Shown here: in pieces, positions 1-10,496 of the stretch | How positions within the stretch are numbered: the stretch's first letter is position 1 | Layout: every line of letters starts with the position of its first letter | Assembly (NCBI GenBank): GCA_029582165.1 | Contig: CM055873.1 | Coordinates: 52,158,581 to 52,222,580 of the forward strand | From: Portulaca oleracea | Taxonomy: Eukaryota; Streptophyta; Magnoliopsida; Caryophyllales; Portulacaceae | Direction: 5' to 3' | DNA length: 64,000 nt | The notes under the pieces: generated by a model | The model's input: only the letters and a program-made list of their open reading frames with translations | What the model was told of the DNA's origin: nothing | Databases searched by the model: none | Translations under genes and position numbers: made by a program

Positions 1-1
1 C

Positions 2-871
2 TGTCCAAAATTGAGTTGGTTGCCGAAGCAGATAGCTCACTTATCCAACTTAGAGAGCCTTGAAATATGGCGATGCCCGAACATGAGCTGGAAGGGAAGA
101 AATGAAGTAGGGTGTACGAAGTCGATGCCCCATTGGATGCAACAAAGGGAGGGTACAGACAAAGGCAAACAAGCATTGATTCCTCCATTCCCTAACTTGA
201 AGAAATTAGTATTGGAGAATGTTGGGCTAGAAGTGATTCCTAAAGAATTTCAAGGCATCTCATCACTTGAATCACTTTGGATTATTGAATGTTCAAAACT
301 GAAGGAGATACCAAAGTGGATTGGAAGCCTTAGCAACTCCCTCAAAGTGCTTAGTATTTATAGTTGTCCACAGTTGACATCATTAGTTGAGCAAATGGTA
401 GCCTTTCCCAATCTCGAGGAACTTGAACTTACGATGTGCCCTAAGGTGGAGAAAATATGGGAGAAAGCAACAAATGAAGAAGAATCTGAATATGAATCTG
501 AATGGGGCACCCTTAATCCTTTGTTCCCAAACTTGAAGACACTGTGGCTTAGGGTTCTACAGGTAAGAGTAGTTCCTAAAGAGTTTCAGGGCATCTCCTC
601 CCTTGAATATCTTAACATTGGATGGTGGGAACAACTGGAGGAACTTCCACAGTGGATACACACATTTACTTCTCTCAGAATGCTAACAATTGAAGATTGT
701 CCCAAATTGAGTAGGTTGCCAAAGCAGATGGCCAACCTCTCCAACTTGAAGGAGCTTGTTATCGATGAATGCCCTACGCTAGTGAAAAGATGCAAGAAGC
801 CAGAAGGTGAAGATTGGCCCCTCATTCGACATGTCCCTGATGTCTACCTCAACGATGTCAAGCAAAGGTAA
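2..871 (+). CDS. NLR resistance gene, C-terminal LRR part (cut by window edge)
   Basis: The frame is already open at the left edge (it reads CPKLSWLPKQ...) and ends at a TAA, giving 289 residues of C-terminal leucine-rich repeats; no genuine start is in view. The repeats follow the CNL pattern FPNLKxLxLxxVGLEVIPxEFQGISSLESL...CPKL...LPKQ. Two complete super-modules (from about 200 and 520) follow the tail of an earlier one. The last residues, KRCKKPEGEDWPLI..., recur in every paralog here, so this is the true C-terminus. LRRs of CC-NB-LRR proteins usually take part in effector recognition and autoinhibition in the cytosol; that role is inferred from the family. A short glutamate-rich linker (NEEESEYESE) separates the last two modules. 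No lesion is visible, but the NB-ARC part lies outside the window, so whether the gene is intact is unknown. Confidence 0.85.
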   Translation, partial: CPKLSWLPKQIAHLSNLESLEIWRCPNMSWKGRNEVGCTKSMPHWMQQREGTDKGKQALIPPFPNLKKLVLENVGLEVIPKEFQGISSLESLWIIECSKLKEIPKWIGSLSNSLKVLSIYSCPQLTSLVEQMVAFPNLEELELTMCPKVEKIWEKATNEEESEYESEWGTLNPLFPNLKTLWLRVLQVRVVPKEFQGISSLEYLNIGWWEQLEELPQWIHTFTSLRMLTIEDCPKLSRLPKQMANLSNLKELVIDECPTLVKRCKKPEGEDWPLIRHVPDVYLNDVKQR

Positions 872-1330
872 TAGTAGAACAGTAACAATTTTATTTTCAT
901 CTACTTCCACTTGTATCTAAAAAGTGATAAAGTCATTTAATAGTTACGTTTTCTTTTTTGAAAAATAATGTTTACTTAGTTACTGGTAATTCAGAGATGT
1001 TGTAGTACTTATTCAAGATCAAAGAAACAAACAAAGAATTTAAATAGAGTAAACAAATCGGAATTCGGGAATGCAATTTGAGAGAAGAGAAAAATTGCAA
1101 TTAGCCCTCCAAAAAAATGGAAGCCTTTAAATCTGAAGAAGAAATGATTGATATTGGAGTTGAAATCTTTTCGGCGGATGAATTTTGGAGGGGAAAAAAC
1201 AAGGGCCAAAGCACTGGCTGACTTGGGGTCTGAACAAGCATCTGGCCTATGCCGTCAGATAGCTCTCAAAAAATCCAGGTCCAAATAATTTTGGGTTCGG
1301 ATAAATTAGACCTCAGACAAAAATTTGATA
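872..1330 (+). repeat. Conserved NLR 3' flank, copy 1
   Basis: The flank starts at the stop codon with AGAACAGTAACAATTTTATTTT and continues with recognisable blocks: a CTTGTATCTAAAAA block, GTGATAAAGTCATT, and a purine-rich stretch around 1110-1200. The same order follows six other NLR 3' ends in this window. This copy lacks the block around CTTTGAAAAGCTTTGG present in the others. It probably includes the 3' UTR; no clear AATAAA was found. Confidence 0.7.
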
Positions 1331-1397
1331 TTTGATATCCAGTTTTTCGCGTATTTTTCAGACGGGTCATAAAATCAGACAAAAAGAAGTCATTTTC

Positions 1398-1638
1398 GGC
1401 CGTGTTCTTTTATGCGGTATTTTGCGGAATGGTGTGGTGAGGTGTGATGGAATTGTGGTAGGTTATTGGTATGTGGGGTAGGTGAGGAGAGAGAATGTAA
1501 AAAGTAGAGGAGAAAAGTGAGAAGAGAGAGAAGTGAGGAGAGAGAAAAGTAATGATTTGCGGCAAAATGTGGTGGGTATTGGCAAATTGCGGTACACTGT
1601 GGCACCGCAGTTTGCCAACCACAAAAAAGAACACGACC
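1398..1638. mobile_element. MITE with GGCCGTGTTCTTTT-type terminal inverted repeats
   Basis: The left end GGCCGTGTTCTTTTATGCGG is matched in inverse at the right end (...AAAAAAGAACACGACC). The flanks are TTC on both sides (1395-1397, 1639-1641). Paralogous spacers near 21490 and 30910 read straight through the site (CATTTTGTYG...), giving an empty-site comparison. No coding capacity. A 3-bp duplication would suit a PIF/Harbinger-like MITE, but the superfamily assignment is tentative. Confidence 0.6.
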
Positions 1639-1787
1639 TTCGTCGTCCCTTTTCTCTCATATTTTTATAGCATATCTATGTGATGTAAATTCTCAATCGT
1701 TTGAGATTACTAATAATTGAAAATAATAGATAAAAATCAACTAGAATTCAAATGGGCATAATTTATTATATTTCCCCTCAAATATTA

Positions 1788-2084
1788 CTCCCTCCGTTTC
1801 ATATTAATTGACATATTTGAAAATTTTTCATATACCAATGTTAAACTAAAAAAGCTAACCATATGATTACATAACACTATTTTCCAAGGTGTTTTTTCGG
1901 ATATCAAGGTGTAAGTAGTGAGAGAATGTGAGTAATAGTTGCTTTTATTAATTGAAAAAATAAAAAAGTTAACATAATTATTAAAGTTAAAATAATTAAA
2001 TTTAGTATTGGGAAATGGAAAGTGACAATTATTTGGGAATAAAAAAAGTTAGTTTAAGTGTCAATTAATATGGAATGGAGGGAG
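1788..2084. mobile_element. Stowaway-type MITE
   Basis: The termini are CTCCCTCCGTTTCATATTAA and its inverse (...GGAATGGAGGGAG), flanked by TA on both sides (1786-1787, 2085-2086). These are the classic Tc1/mariner-derived Stowaway hallmarks. Paralogous spacers at about 21637 and 31070 read TTTCCCCTCA(A/T)ATATWATATC with no insertion, so the boundaries are supported by two empty sites. Confidence 0.85.
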
Positions 2085-2769
2085 TATATCAAAGACCGAG
2101 ACAATAAAAATAACTAATATGACATATTGACATCTTATGGGGCACAAAATGATAAATCATAATTTTACGGGCTTTTGTTTTCTTTTCTTAGGTTATTTTG
2201 ACCTTTCAAAGGCTTTTTCACCTAATTCTTGATATAATTTTGCTTATTTTCTTCATTATTGAAAAAAATGTGTGAATTTCTATCTTTTTAGGTAACACCG
2301 CCTTTCATGATGAAGACCACATGTTTTTGGAATGCTATGGAAGATTGCGGGAAACAATAGAAGGTTGGAGATTGAAAAAAGAAAGTCAAGCTAAGTGAGC
2401 ACAAACTGTGCCACTTTCAACATATGATGCGTTAAAGCCCATAAATCCAGAAGGTCAGCACAGGTTGTGCCAAATTCAACATTGCCCGTGCCAAACAACA
2501 GCTTATAGCTTTTTAGTCTTTTAATTAGAAATAAACGACAGTTTTTCAGGATTATGTAAGTTCCTGAGTTTCATTCTAGGTTTGAGAGTTTTTCTCTCTA
2601 GCCTCTCTAGGGGTTGTTAGGGTAGTTTGTAGGTTTAATTTGCTCTTGTTCATGGATTGCACTTCGGTCTCACATCTCAATTCAAGACTAAGTTCTCTTT
2701 TTCTAACCTTTTGAAGTTAATATTTACCTCTCTTAACCTTTTGAACCAATTTAATTTAACATTATACGT
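2085..2769. other. Intergenic, no gene seen
   Basis: AT-rich spacer. Up to about 2160 it is paralogous to sequence near 21640-21690 and 31080-31130. The stretch 2725-2760 (ATATTTACCTCTC...TTTTGAACCAATTTAATTT) reappears at 34122-34165. No convincing ORF. Confidence 0.5.
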
Positions 2770-3015
2770 TGCAAACATCTGGAGGAACTACCAGAGTGGA
2801 TACACACACTTACCTCTCTTAATCAGCTATCGATTCAAAACTGTCCCAAATTGAGTAGGTTGCCAAAGCAGGTGGCCAACCTCTCCAACTTGAAGACGCT
2901 TTGGATCAGATCTTGCCCGAGCCTTGAGAAAAGATGCAAGAACCCAGAAGGTGAATATTGGCCCCTCATTCAACATGTCCATCATGTCTACCTCAACGGT
3001 GTCAAGCAAAGGTAA
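2770..3015 (+). pseudogene. NLR 3'-end remnant (last LRR module only)
   Basis: About 81 codons in one frame match the last super-module of the NLR copies: LEELPEWIHTLTSL, then NCPKLSRLPKQVANLSNL, then KRCKNPEGEYWPLIQHV, and a TAA. Nothing of the NB-ARC or earlier LRRs precedes it. The upstream sequence is unrelated AT-rich DNA, so this is a 5'-truncated duplicate rather than a gene. The WPLI signature and the following 3' flank are intact, so the duplication carried the gene end plus its flank. Confidence 0.8.
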
Positions 3016-3345
3016 GAGTAGAAAACAAACAATTTTATTTTGATCTACTACCACTTGTATCTAAAAAAGTGATAAAGTCATTCAATAGTTTTCTTTTCTG
3101 ATTATTGCTCAAGATCAAAGAAACAAACAAAGAATTTACCTTTGAAAAACTTTGGAATTTTGCCATCAATTTGACCCTGCTTCCCAAATTCTGGAAAATT
3201 GTTGTAGTTACTGGTAAACTGATGGGAATTTAGGAATGCAATTTGAGAGAAAAAAAAAATTGCAAAGAAGAAAGTATTGAAGGAGTTGAATCTTTTGTGC
3301 GGTTGAATTTTGGAGGGGGAAAAAGAAGGGTCTGAACAAGCATAC
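3016..3345 (+). repeat. Conserved NLR 3' flank, copy 2
   Basis: Starts AGAGTAGAAAACAAACAATT and includes the block AAGAATTTACCTTTGAAAAA at 3130. It then matches the flanks after NLR-A, NLR-B and NLR-E. On the minus strand a 51-nt segment (3140-3190) is bounded by AG and GT like a small exon; in the copy after NLR-A the equivalent segment is 56 nt. Confidence 0.7.
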
Positions 3346-3552
3346 CCAAATTTGCAAAACATGACATCCACATAGATGGTTAACGCGGTCAAACACAAAC
3401 TCACCGTGACAAATCAGAAAACCACCGAGTCACCATCACTCAACTCGGCGGCGTCCCACTCAAATTCAATTTTTTTTTTTATCACTAAAATACAAAGTGA
3501 AAATAGGAATTATCGTCATCCAATTTGTAAAACATGATATTATTATAATCCA

Positions 3553-3554
3553 AT

Positions 3555-3602
<48 letters not shown>
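3553..3602. repeat. (AT)22 microsatellite and left target-site copy of the LINE
   Basis: ATTTTC followed by 22 AT units. The same ATTTTC(AT)n occurs at 8991-9016, at the other end of the LINE. They are best read as target-site duplications, with the AT run expanded here or merged with a (TA)n LINE tail. Confidence 0.65.
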
Positions 3603-3607
<5 letters not shown>

Positions 3608-3674
3608 AAAAGGCAGGTTATATATAACAATAAACAATATAGTTTACAAAGAGTGGGTGTAGTATCCCGTCAGA

Positions 3675-6600
3675 TCACATATTGAGCACTATGTCTACAA
3701 GCCCTCTATATTTTCTCCTAGATTTTGCTGCTAGAAGAACCTTATTCATTACATCATTTTTCACCAGATTTGCTGTCACCTGTGGAGTAGCCTTTTGATT
3801 TTTGTGGACTCGGTTGTTCCTTTCTTTCCAGATATGGTAGACATAAGAAGTGAGGAGAGCGCAATTCAGATGGGTATCTGTACTGGTTTTTTGGAGTTCA
3901 CTTAGATGCGTTTTCCATTCTTGGGTGGTTGACAGATTGCCAAGTTCCCAGTTCTTCATAGCTCGCCTTACCTCTTTCCCAAACTCGCAGCCAAGAAAGA
4001 GATGATCGATAGTCTCAGTCTCCAAATCACAGCAGGGACAATGTGGGTTTCCATTAGCTTGCCATCGAAGTGTTCTAGCTCTTACATGTAGTTTTCCATG
4101 CAACGGGACCCAAGTGATGAAGGAATGGCGAGGGATTGAAAGCGGATTCCAAATGATTGAGGCCCAACCTTCCTCTCTCATAACTCGAAGTCTCCATATG
4201 TATCCCTCTGTAACATTGTAGTCCCCATTAGCAATAGCCTTTGTGCCTTTCCAGCGCCATCGGTATCCAGGCTCACAGCCCCATTTGAAGTACTCTTTAA
4301 CAAGGCAAAGATGCTTGAAATAGGTGCAGACATCATAAGGGGGTTGATAGTCCCACCAGGAAGATCCTCGAATGTATTTGGCATGAATCCATTTGACCCA
4401 TAAGTTATCCTCTTTACTCTGAATCGCCCAGACCAGTCGAGCTATGTTGGCATTGTTCCAGGAAGTAAGCTCCCGTATACCTAAACCTCCCCATTTCTTT
4501 GGTTTGCAGACAATCCCCCAGGCCACCATAGGGGTAGTTCTATAATGGGAGGAAGAACCCCACAGGAAATTTCGACAAAAACGAGTTATTTCCTCAATGG
4601 CATGCTTAGGAATGGCTATAACTCTTGCCCAGAAACTATATATCCCCATCATAACAGAGTTAATCAGTGTGACTCTGCCAGCATAAGAGATATGCCTACT
4701 TTCCCATGTTTTGATTCGTGCAAGAATCTTCTCCACAAGAATATTGGCATCATTTTTTGTGAGATTACTGGAGGAGATAGGAATGCCGAGGTATTTGAAC
4801 GGTAGCGTACCTTCTTGGAAGCCTGTTTCGTGGATAAGAGCAGTTGCAAGTTCATTAGGCACGCCCCCTATGACCACTTCAGATTTCCCATTATTAGCGA
4901 TAAGGCCTGTGGCTGCTGAGAAGTGGTCAAAAGCCTTCTTAAGGGTTCGAATAGAGGCTTTATTGGCCGCAGAGAATAAGATTAGGTCATCCGCAAAGAC
5001 AAGATGAGTGAGTTGTAGACGTCTGCAGTTTGGATGGTATTTGAACCCCTCTTGCTTGCTGACAAAGTACTGAATAGATCTCGTCAGGTATTCCATTGTC
5101 AGAACAAAAAGGAGTGGTGACATCGGGTCCCTTGTCTTAGTCCTCTCTTCCCGTTGAAGGTGGGAGATGAGATGCCATTTGAGCAAATGGAGAAAGTGGG
5201 GGATGAGACACAAGCCATTACGCAATTTATGAGCCAACTTGGGAATCGTTATGCGTGAAGCGCTTCTTCAATGAAACTTCAATGTACTGAGTCAAAGGCT
5301 TTTTGAAGGTCGATTTTCATCAAGCATCTAGGAGCTATGGTCGATCGATTGTAGCCCCTTACTATCTCTTGGCAAAGTAGCACATTGTGAAGGAGTTGTC
5401 GTCCGGGTACAAAAGCCCCTTGGCTTTGGTTGATTAGGTCGGGAAGGACTTCTCGTATCCTTGATGCGATGATCTTGGTGATTCCCTTGTAAAAGGTGTT
5501 GCAACAGGCTATTGGCCGAAACTCAGTGACTTTGCTGGGGTTTGGCACTTTTGGGATAAGTACCAAATTAGTAGCATTTAATTGTTGTAGGAGCTTCCTT
5601 GTGAGGAAAAATTCGTGCGCTGCAGCCGAGACAAGAGCTCCTATGTGGTTCCAGCTACTTTTGTAAAATCCACTGGTATACCCATCTGGGCCGGGCGTTT
5701 TGTCGATGGGGATGGAGAAGATGACATCCTTGATGTCCTTGTCCGTAATTGGCCTACTGAGCCTGATTTGTTGCAAACCTGTAAGCCTTGGGCCCATAGT
5801 GAATATATCGTCCTGCAGTGCAATTTGCTGATGGTTTGTGTTGCCAAGCAGACTTTTATAGAACAAACTGAGTTGCTCGTTGACCGCCTGTAGTCCTGTG
5901 AATTTAGTTCCATCGATGGTTTCAATTTCACGAACATACAGCTGAGAGCGTTTTTGTCTCATCTTGGCAAAGAATAATTTTGAGCAGTTGTCTCCCATAT
6001 CATCCCAAGCCAATTTACTTTGCTGTCGTTTCAGAAGCAGGGCCGAATGTAAGATGTCATAGTAGTTGCTTCTGTGCTGTTTCTCTTCATGTAGAAGCAT
6101 TGTGTCTGTCAGAGTTTGGTTGAGCCTCTCCTGGAGCTTGATTAGCTTATCTCTTGCTGCAACTTCTTGTGTGTAAATATCAGAGAATCGATCTCTATGT
6201 AAGGCTTGCAGTTTCGGTCGTAGTTTATTGAGGTATTGTTGTAGTTGAAACATTTTGTGACCCTCCGGGATTTCCTTTAGAGTGTCCTGTATCAGCTTGT
6301 TGAACAGCGACGCTTTAGTCCACATATCGCAGAACTTAAAGGGTTGTGTCTGTTTCTTCATCTCCATGAAGTTGATAGTGATGACTGAATGGTCTGATAG
6401 TCCACCAGCCTTGAAGCTAACATGCATCAAGTCTGTAAGAAGGTACCACTAAGTGTTCACAAGAAGACGATCTATCCTGGAGCGGACGTGGCCATTCGTC
6501 CAGGTGTAGTACGTCCCTACGTATGAAGGCTCATGGAGGCAACAGTGTTGGATGCAATGAGTCATCGGTTGGGTCATGAAAGATTCAACTTTGGCTCCAC

Positions 6601-7057
6601 CAATTCTGTCTTCTTCCGACATTATCGCATTAAAGTCACCTAAGACAGCCCAAGGACCTTCCATTTCATTTGCAATGTCTCGAAGTGCTTCCCAAAGAGG
6701 TTCTCTTGCAGTGAGGTCATTGTGCTCATAGACCCAAGTTATGTGAAAGGTGGTATTGTTTTGAACAACTATAATTTTCGTATGGATGTGCTGAGCGGAG
6801 CTCTCCAAGATTTCTACTTCATATTCACGTGGGTTCCATGCAACCCAAATGCGTACTTTCTGACAATGCTGAATGTTTGTAGTCGAGTTCCATTGGTTGA
6901 AGACGTTGTTATGGAACCTATTAATGTTTCTGTCAGGGATTTTTGTTTCATATAGTCCGATTAGACCCGCCCCCTGTTGTTGCAAGAAGACCCGCAGGTC
7001 TTCTTGCTTCTTCGGGCTGTTAAGCCCTCTGATGTTCCAACTGAGGATGCTCTTCAT
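3675..7057 (-). pseudogene. LINE ORF2: endonuclease-reverse transcriptase (broken)
   Basis: The ATG at 7057 gives MKSILSWNIRGLNS, the usual plant L1 ORF2 start, overlapping the end of ORF1 by 38 nt in another frame. The apurinic-like endonuclease keeps WNIRG, the ETK glutamate, GDFNAI and SDHS. The reverse transcriptase follows with FRPIACCN, the palm motif MKIDLQKAFDSVH and catalytic FADD (in LVFADDLILF). The C-terminal HCPCC...DHLFLGC is the zf-RVT region, and no RNase H domain follows. Lesions: TAG at 6449-6451, TGA at 5279-5281 (tryptophan expected after AFDSVH), TAA at 5249-5251, and loss of one G near 5125-5132, in the QGDPMSP motif. Repaired length would be about 1127 aa, normal for the family. 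Codons upstream of about 5130 in the downstream frame are out-of-frame shadow. Confidence 0.9.
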
Positions 7058-8165
7058 TTGAACTTTGTGTTGGAGTTGGCTCATTGCCATCAGGCGTCGA
7101 TGTCGGTTTTGCTGTACCACCTTCCTCCTGCAGGGCCTCAAATATGTTGGAGTTGGTCATTTTGTTGGACTGTGTAGTTGGTCTCCATACCAGAGATTTC
7201 TTTGGCCTATTGAACCCTTCTGCATCAGGTTGTTGCTTGGTTTGACCTGCCTTTGGCTCTGATGTTTTGTTGTTTTCGGGTTACCTTTTGCATTGATTCT
7301 CTTCATGCCCTGATTTGTGACAATATTTGCATTGAAGCTTCTTTTTACAGTTAGCTTCTTCATGGCCAAACATCTTGCAATGTGTACATCGTACCGGCTT
7401 CCAGTCGTATTGAATGCGCTGCCTCATTAGATTGTCATTGTGGTCTAAATAGTCAACATATTCAGGGAAAGCTCCTTTGAGTTGCATTTCAATGAGGATC
7501 CTCGCATATCCCAACTTGACCCTTTCTTTCGTTTGTCTATCCGTCCTAATAGGGACCCCTAGGATACTTGTTATTTTGCTCAATCCTTCATTGCTCCAGA
7601 ATTTGAAAGGAAGGTCAGACATGGTTACCCAAATAGGTAATGAAGCAATCGAATCAATGTCCATGTCGAGATTTTCATTCCATTCCCGTACAATGAGCGG
7701 TTTGCTGTCAAAGAAATAAAAACCTTGGGTGAGAGCTTTGTCTTTGTCCTCAGTTGACTTAAATCGCACCATGTACAATCCCTTTTTGACATCTGATACT
7801 TGTTCAATATTCAATTGTCGCCAAATTCTGCGAAGAAAACCGTTCATTACTTCATGAGGCAGGTTCGCACCAAGAACACAGCAGATGACAGAGTTGTTCC
7901 AGTATTCTATGGATTCCATCACATCTTCTCTGTCTAGTTTAGCGCATGTCATCCCTTCAACATTAATTGGTTCTACATATTGTAATTGCAACCCATCATC
8001 TTGATTGAAAAGTGAAGCATAAGAACTTCTCTTTGGTTCCTTGTTAAAGGATTCAAGGATAAGTTCTTCAGCTGATTTTTTCCCCGTTGCGATTTGAACG
8101 ACAGTAGTGTGATTGTCAAGTTCCTTTTTTTCACCATTTTTTGGGGTCCCTTTTGGTTTGCTCAT
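7020..8165 (-). pseudogene. LINE ORF1: DUF4283/zinc-knuckle RNA-binding protein (one stop)
   Basis: The ATG at 8165 (MSKPKGTPKN) begins a 381-codon frame interrupted once, by TAA at 7281-7283. The N-terminal part has the DUF4283-like pattern (VICCVLGANLP..., FLRRIWRQL, GLYMVRFKS, GFYFFDSKPLIVREWNE). Then come two CCHC knuckles, CTHCKMFGHEEANC and CKYCHKSGHEENQC. After the stop the same frame continues with the typical SLVWRPTTQSNK tail to a second stop at 7020-7022. The protein is expected to bind LINE RNA and chaperone target-primed reverse transcription, by family knowledge. An earlier GTG at 8174 is in frame, but ATG 8165 is preferred. Confidence 0.88.
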
Positions 8166-8990
8166 TTTTGCCACCGTTGTAGGATTACGGCCAGCAGTTT
8201 GTGTCTATCGAGTAATGACCATAATGGATTCAATCTAATGAATACAATCCAACCTAACTACACTTGGTTGCTCCCAGATACATTAGTGCTGGTTTAGGAC
8301 ATCTAAATTGCCCCTGAATATCCCCGTACAGATCAGGGTTGCTTTCCAGTGCTAATACAAACAAGCCTAATACCAAATGTAGGATTCGTCTTCAGTGACC
8401 GAAACCAGAATAGATCAATTTTTCAATGACAGAGATCACAAGAGACAATACCCGAGTAGACGCAGATCAGAAACAATCCATCCAAATCGAGACCCTGATC
8501 CCACCAAATCCAGTCGAGTCAAAGCATCACTAATCGATTAAAGCAGTTCTGGGATTTAGAAGTCCATTCAGCCCCTAAGTCCAACTGACTTTAATTCACC
8601 AAAAACACAGCCCCGAGTAGACAGAACCCACAGCAGCTCAAGGCTCTTAATTCCAAATCATGCAAACAAATCTTATTCAACCAAATCGATTATTCCCAAC
8701 ACTGACCTGTAGATTGGTTTTGTGCGAGGATGGAAAATTTCCGGCGTTGAGGAAGTAGATTGAAGGCGATTTGCCCAGAATCGATCTGCTATCTCTCTCC
8801 CTTCGATGCTCAATATGTGCTCTGTTCGATCTGGAGAGGCGTTGAGTGCAGGCGAAGACCCAGTTTCCGGCGGTCGGAACCGGCAGGAACGCCGGCGGGG
8901 GTGGACCTGTGGCCCTGTGTCGGTGGTCTCAAATCGCCCTCTGCTCTCTCTCTCAAATCGCCCTCCACTTTTTTGTCCTATATATATATT

Positions 8991-9016
8991 ATTTTCATAT
9001 ATATATATATATATAT
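8991..9016. repeat. Right target-site copy of the LINE, ATTTTC(AT)10
   Basis: Matches 3553-3578 exactly, directly outside the LINE 5' end. Because part of it is simple AT repeat, the exact length of the duplication is uncertain. Confidence 0.6.
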
Positions 9017-9660
9017 GTTGTACATATAGAATCAATCATATGAAAATGATAATTTGATGAACATGTGAACATGGTTAAATATTAAACGGGGATCAAAAGT
9101 TTCTTTCGGAGACATCACGTGTGCATGGGGAACATAGAGACTTTGCTTGGGGACATCAATTATTGAAAGAATTGATTCAATTAAAGTATCATTTATATTT
9201 ATTGTGTAGCTGTCACATGGTGAAATTTTTTTATAATTGATAATTAATCCTAACTATTAGAAAAATTACTGTGAAAAATGATAACTAAATATAATTTAAT
9301 GAAAAATCACACACTTGAAAAGTTTTCTAGGCTAAAACAAATATCGTTACTCCAAGGAAAACAAAATTTTACGATTCTTTTTAGGTCAACCCAACCCGGC
9401 CGAAAACTTTTGGGGCCTGACCTAACTAGGGTTGAGTTTGGGTCAGATGTTCTTTGGCCCAATGACCTTGTAAATAAATATACGACGTAATTTTCATTAA
9501 GAAACTAATTAGAGTATTTGGAATTGTTACTAAATACTTGATGGTGATTTTTTTTTTGTTTCAATTTGGAATTTGAAATTATTGGTAAATCTACCGTTAA
9601 ACACTAAAAATTTTACTATTTTTTCCAATAAAAACAGATAAAACAACAAAAAACATTAAA
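9017..9660. other. Intergenic, no gene seen
   Basis: AT-rich spacer to the right of the LINE. No ORF with coding character; no repeat boundary recognised. Confidence 0.4.
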
Positions 9661-9903
9661 GCCCCGTTCTTTTATACGGTTGGTTGGTTGCAATTTCACA
9701 CCGCACCACAACTTTTCATATTCTACCACAATCTACCAACCCACTTACAATTATTTATACCACAACATTCCACAATCCACCACAACATTCCACAATCTAC
9801 CACAACCTTCTACATTTCACCATAACTTTCCCCAACCCATGACAATTTTTAAATTTTCATCGCATCACACCGTCACCGAAACCAACCATATAAAAGCACG
9901 GAC
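9661..9903. mobile_element. MITE related to the one at 1398
   Basis: The left end GCCCCGTTCTTTTATACGGT is mirrored at the right end (CCAACCATATAAAAGCACGGAC). The interior is a CA/CC-rich sequence with many ACCACAA words. The terminal GTTCTTTTAT core is shared with the element at 1398. No clean target duplication could be fixed. Confidence 0.55.
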
Positions 9904-10496
9904 ACTAAATTTGAAAATCTTGAACCCGTATCAAGGAATCTAGCTCAGGAATCACGTGCCTTCGACACCCACCTAACCCATACTTTCAGATCTATTCACG
10001 CGTAAGAATTTTTTATGCATCCAAGATTGAGGAATCCAAAATAGTAACGTGAATATGATCTTGAAATCAACGGCTACTAAAAATATTATATTTCAAATAT
10101 GCCATGCTAATTGTATTTTTAATACATGCAAGTTGGAGGCATTGTCCTTGGATGTGATGCCTTTGTATTGGACATGGTGGAACACTTTGCTGGGTAGTGT
10201 GCTAGCATGGCACTTTACCCAATTTCGCTGACTGTACTCCTTGACTTATTTGGCCATTAATTATGGACCAAAAAGAAAATTAATGGAAAAGACATGATTC
10301 ATGAAAGCTGAATATTAAACTTTACTAACTCTAATTAAAATAGCTCATATAGTACTCCACCTACTTTTCCATCACAGATAACTTAAACTCTTCCTACAAT
10401 CAGCCGAAACTACACATCTAAAGAGCCAACCTGATCTATTAACTGAGTCTTTCGAAAGCATAAGCCCAACCATTTTGCTTGCAAATCAGAAAAGAT
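9904..10496. other. Upstream region of NLR-A
   Basis: No coding signal. It should contain the promoter and 5' leader of NLR-A. A CATATAGTA at about 10346 is a possible TATA-like site but is weak, and no element was called. Confidence 0.4.

Larger units (their letters stand above)
3603..8990 (-). mobile_element. Near-full-length L1-type LINE retrotransposon
   Basis: Runs right to left: about 0.8 kb GC-richer 5' leader (8166-8990), ORF1 with zinc knuckles, overlapping ORF2 with endonuclease, reverse transcriptase and a C-terminal zinc-knuckle region, then a short 3' UTR (3603-3674) ending at the AT run. There are no LTRs, and the insertion is flanked by ATTTTC(AT)n on both sides. This is the layout of plant L1-clade LINEs. 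Few lesions have accumulated (one stop in ORF1; three stops and one frameshift in ORF2), so it is dead but fairly young. It sits in the spacer between an LRR remnant and NLR-A. Confidence 0.9.

Noticed and set aside
5130..5237. First 36 residues of the downstream LINE ORF2 frame
   Set aside because: Out-of-frame product upstream of the one-base deletion in the QGDPMSP motif; the true RT frame is the other one here.
8673..9035. 120-codon minus-strand frame spanning the LINE 5' end
   Set aside because: It crosses the element boundary and reads through the AT repeat; the LINE leader is non-coding.
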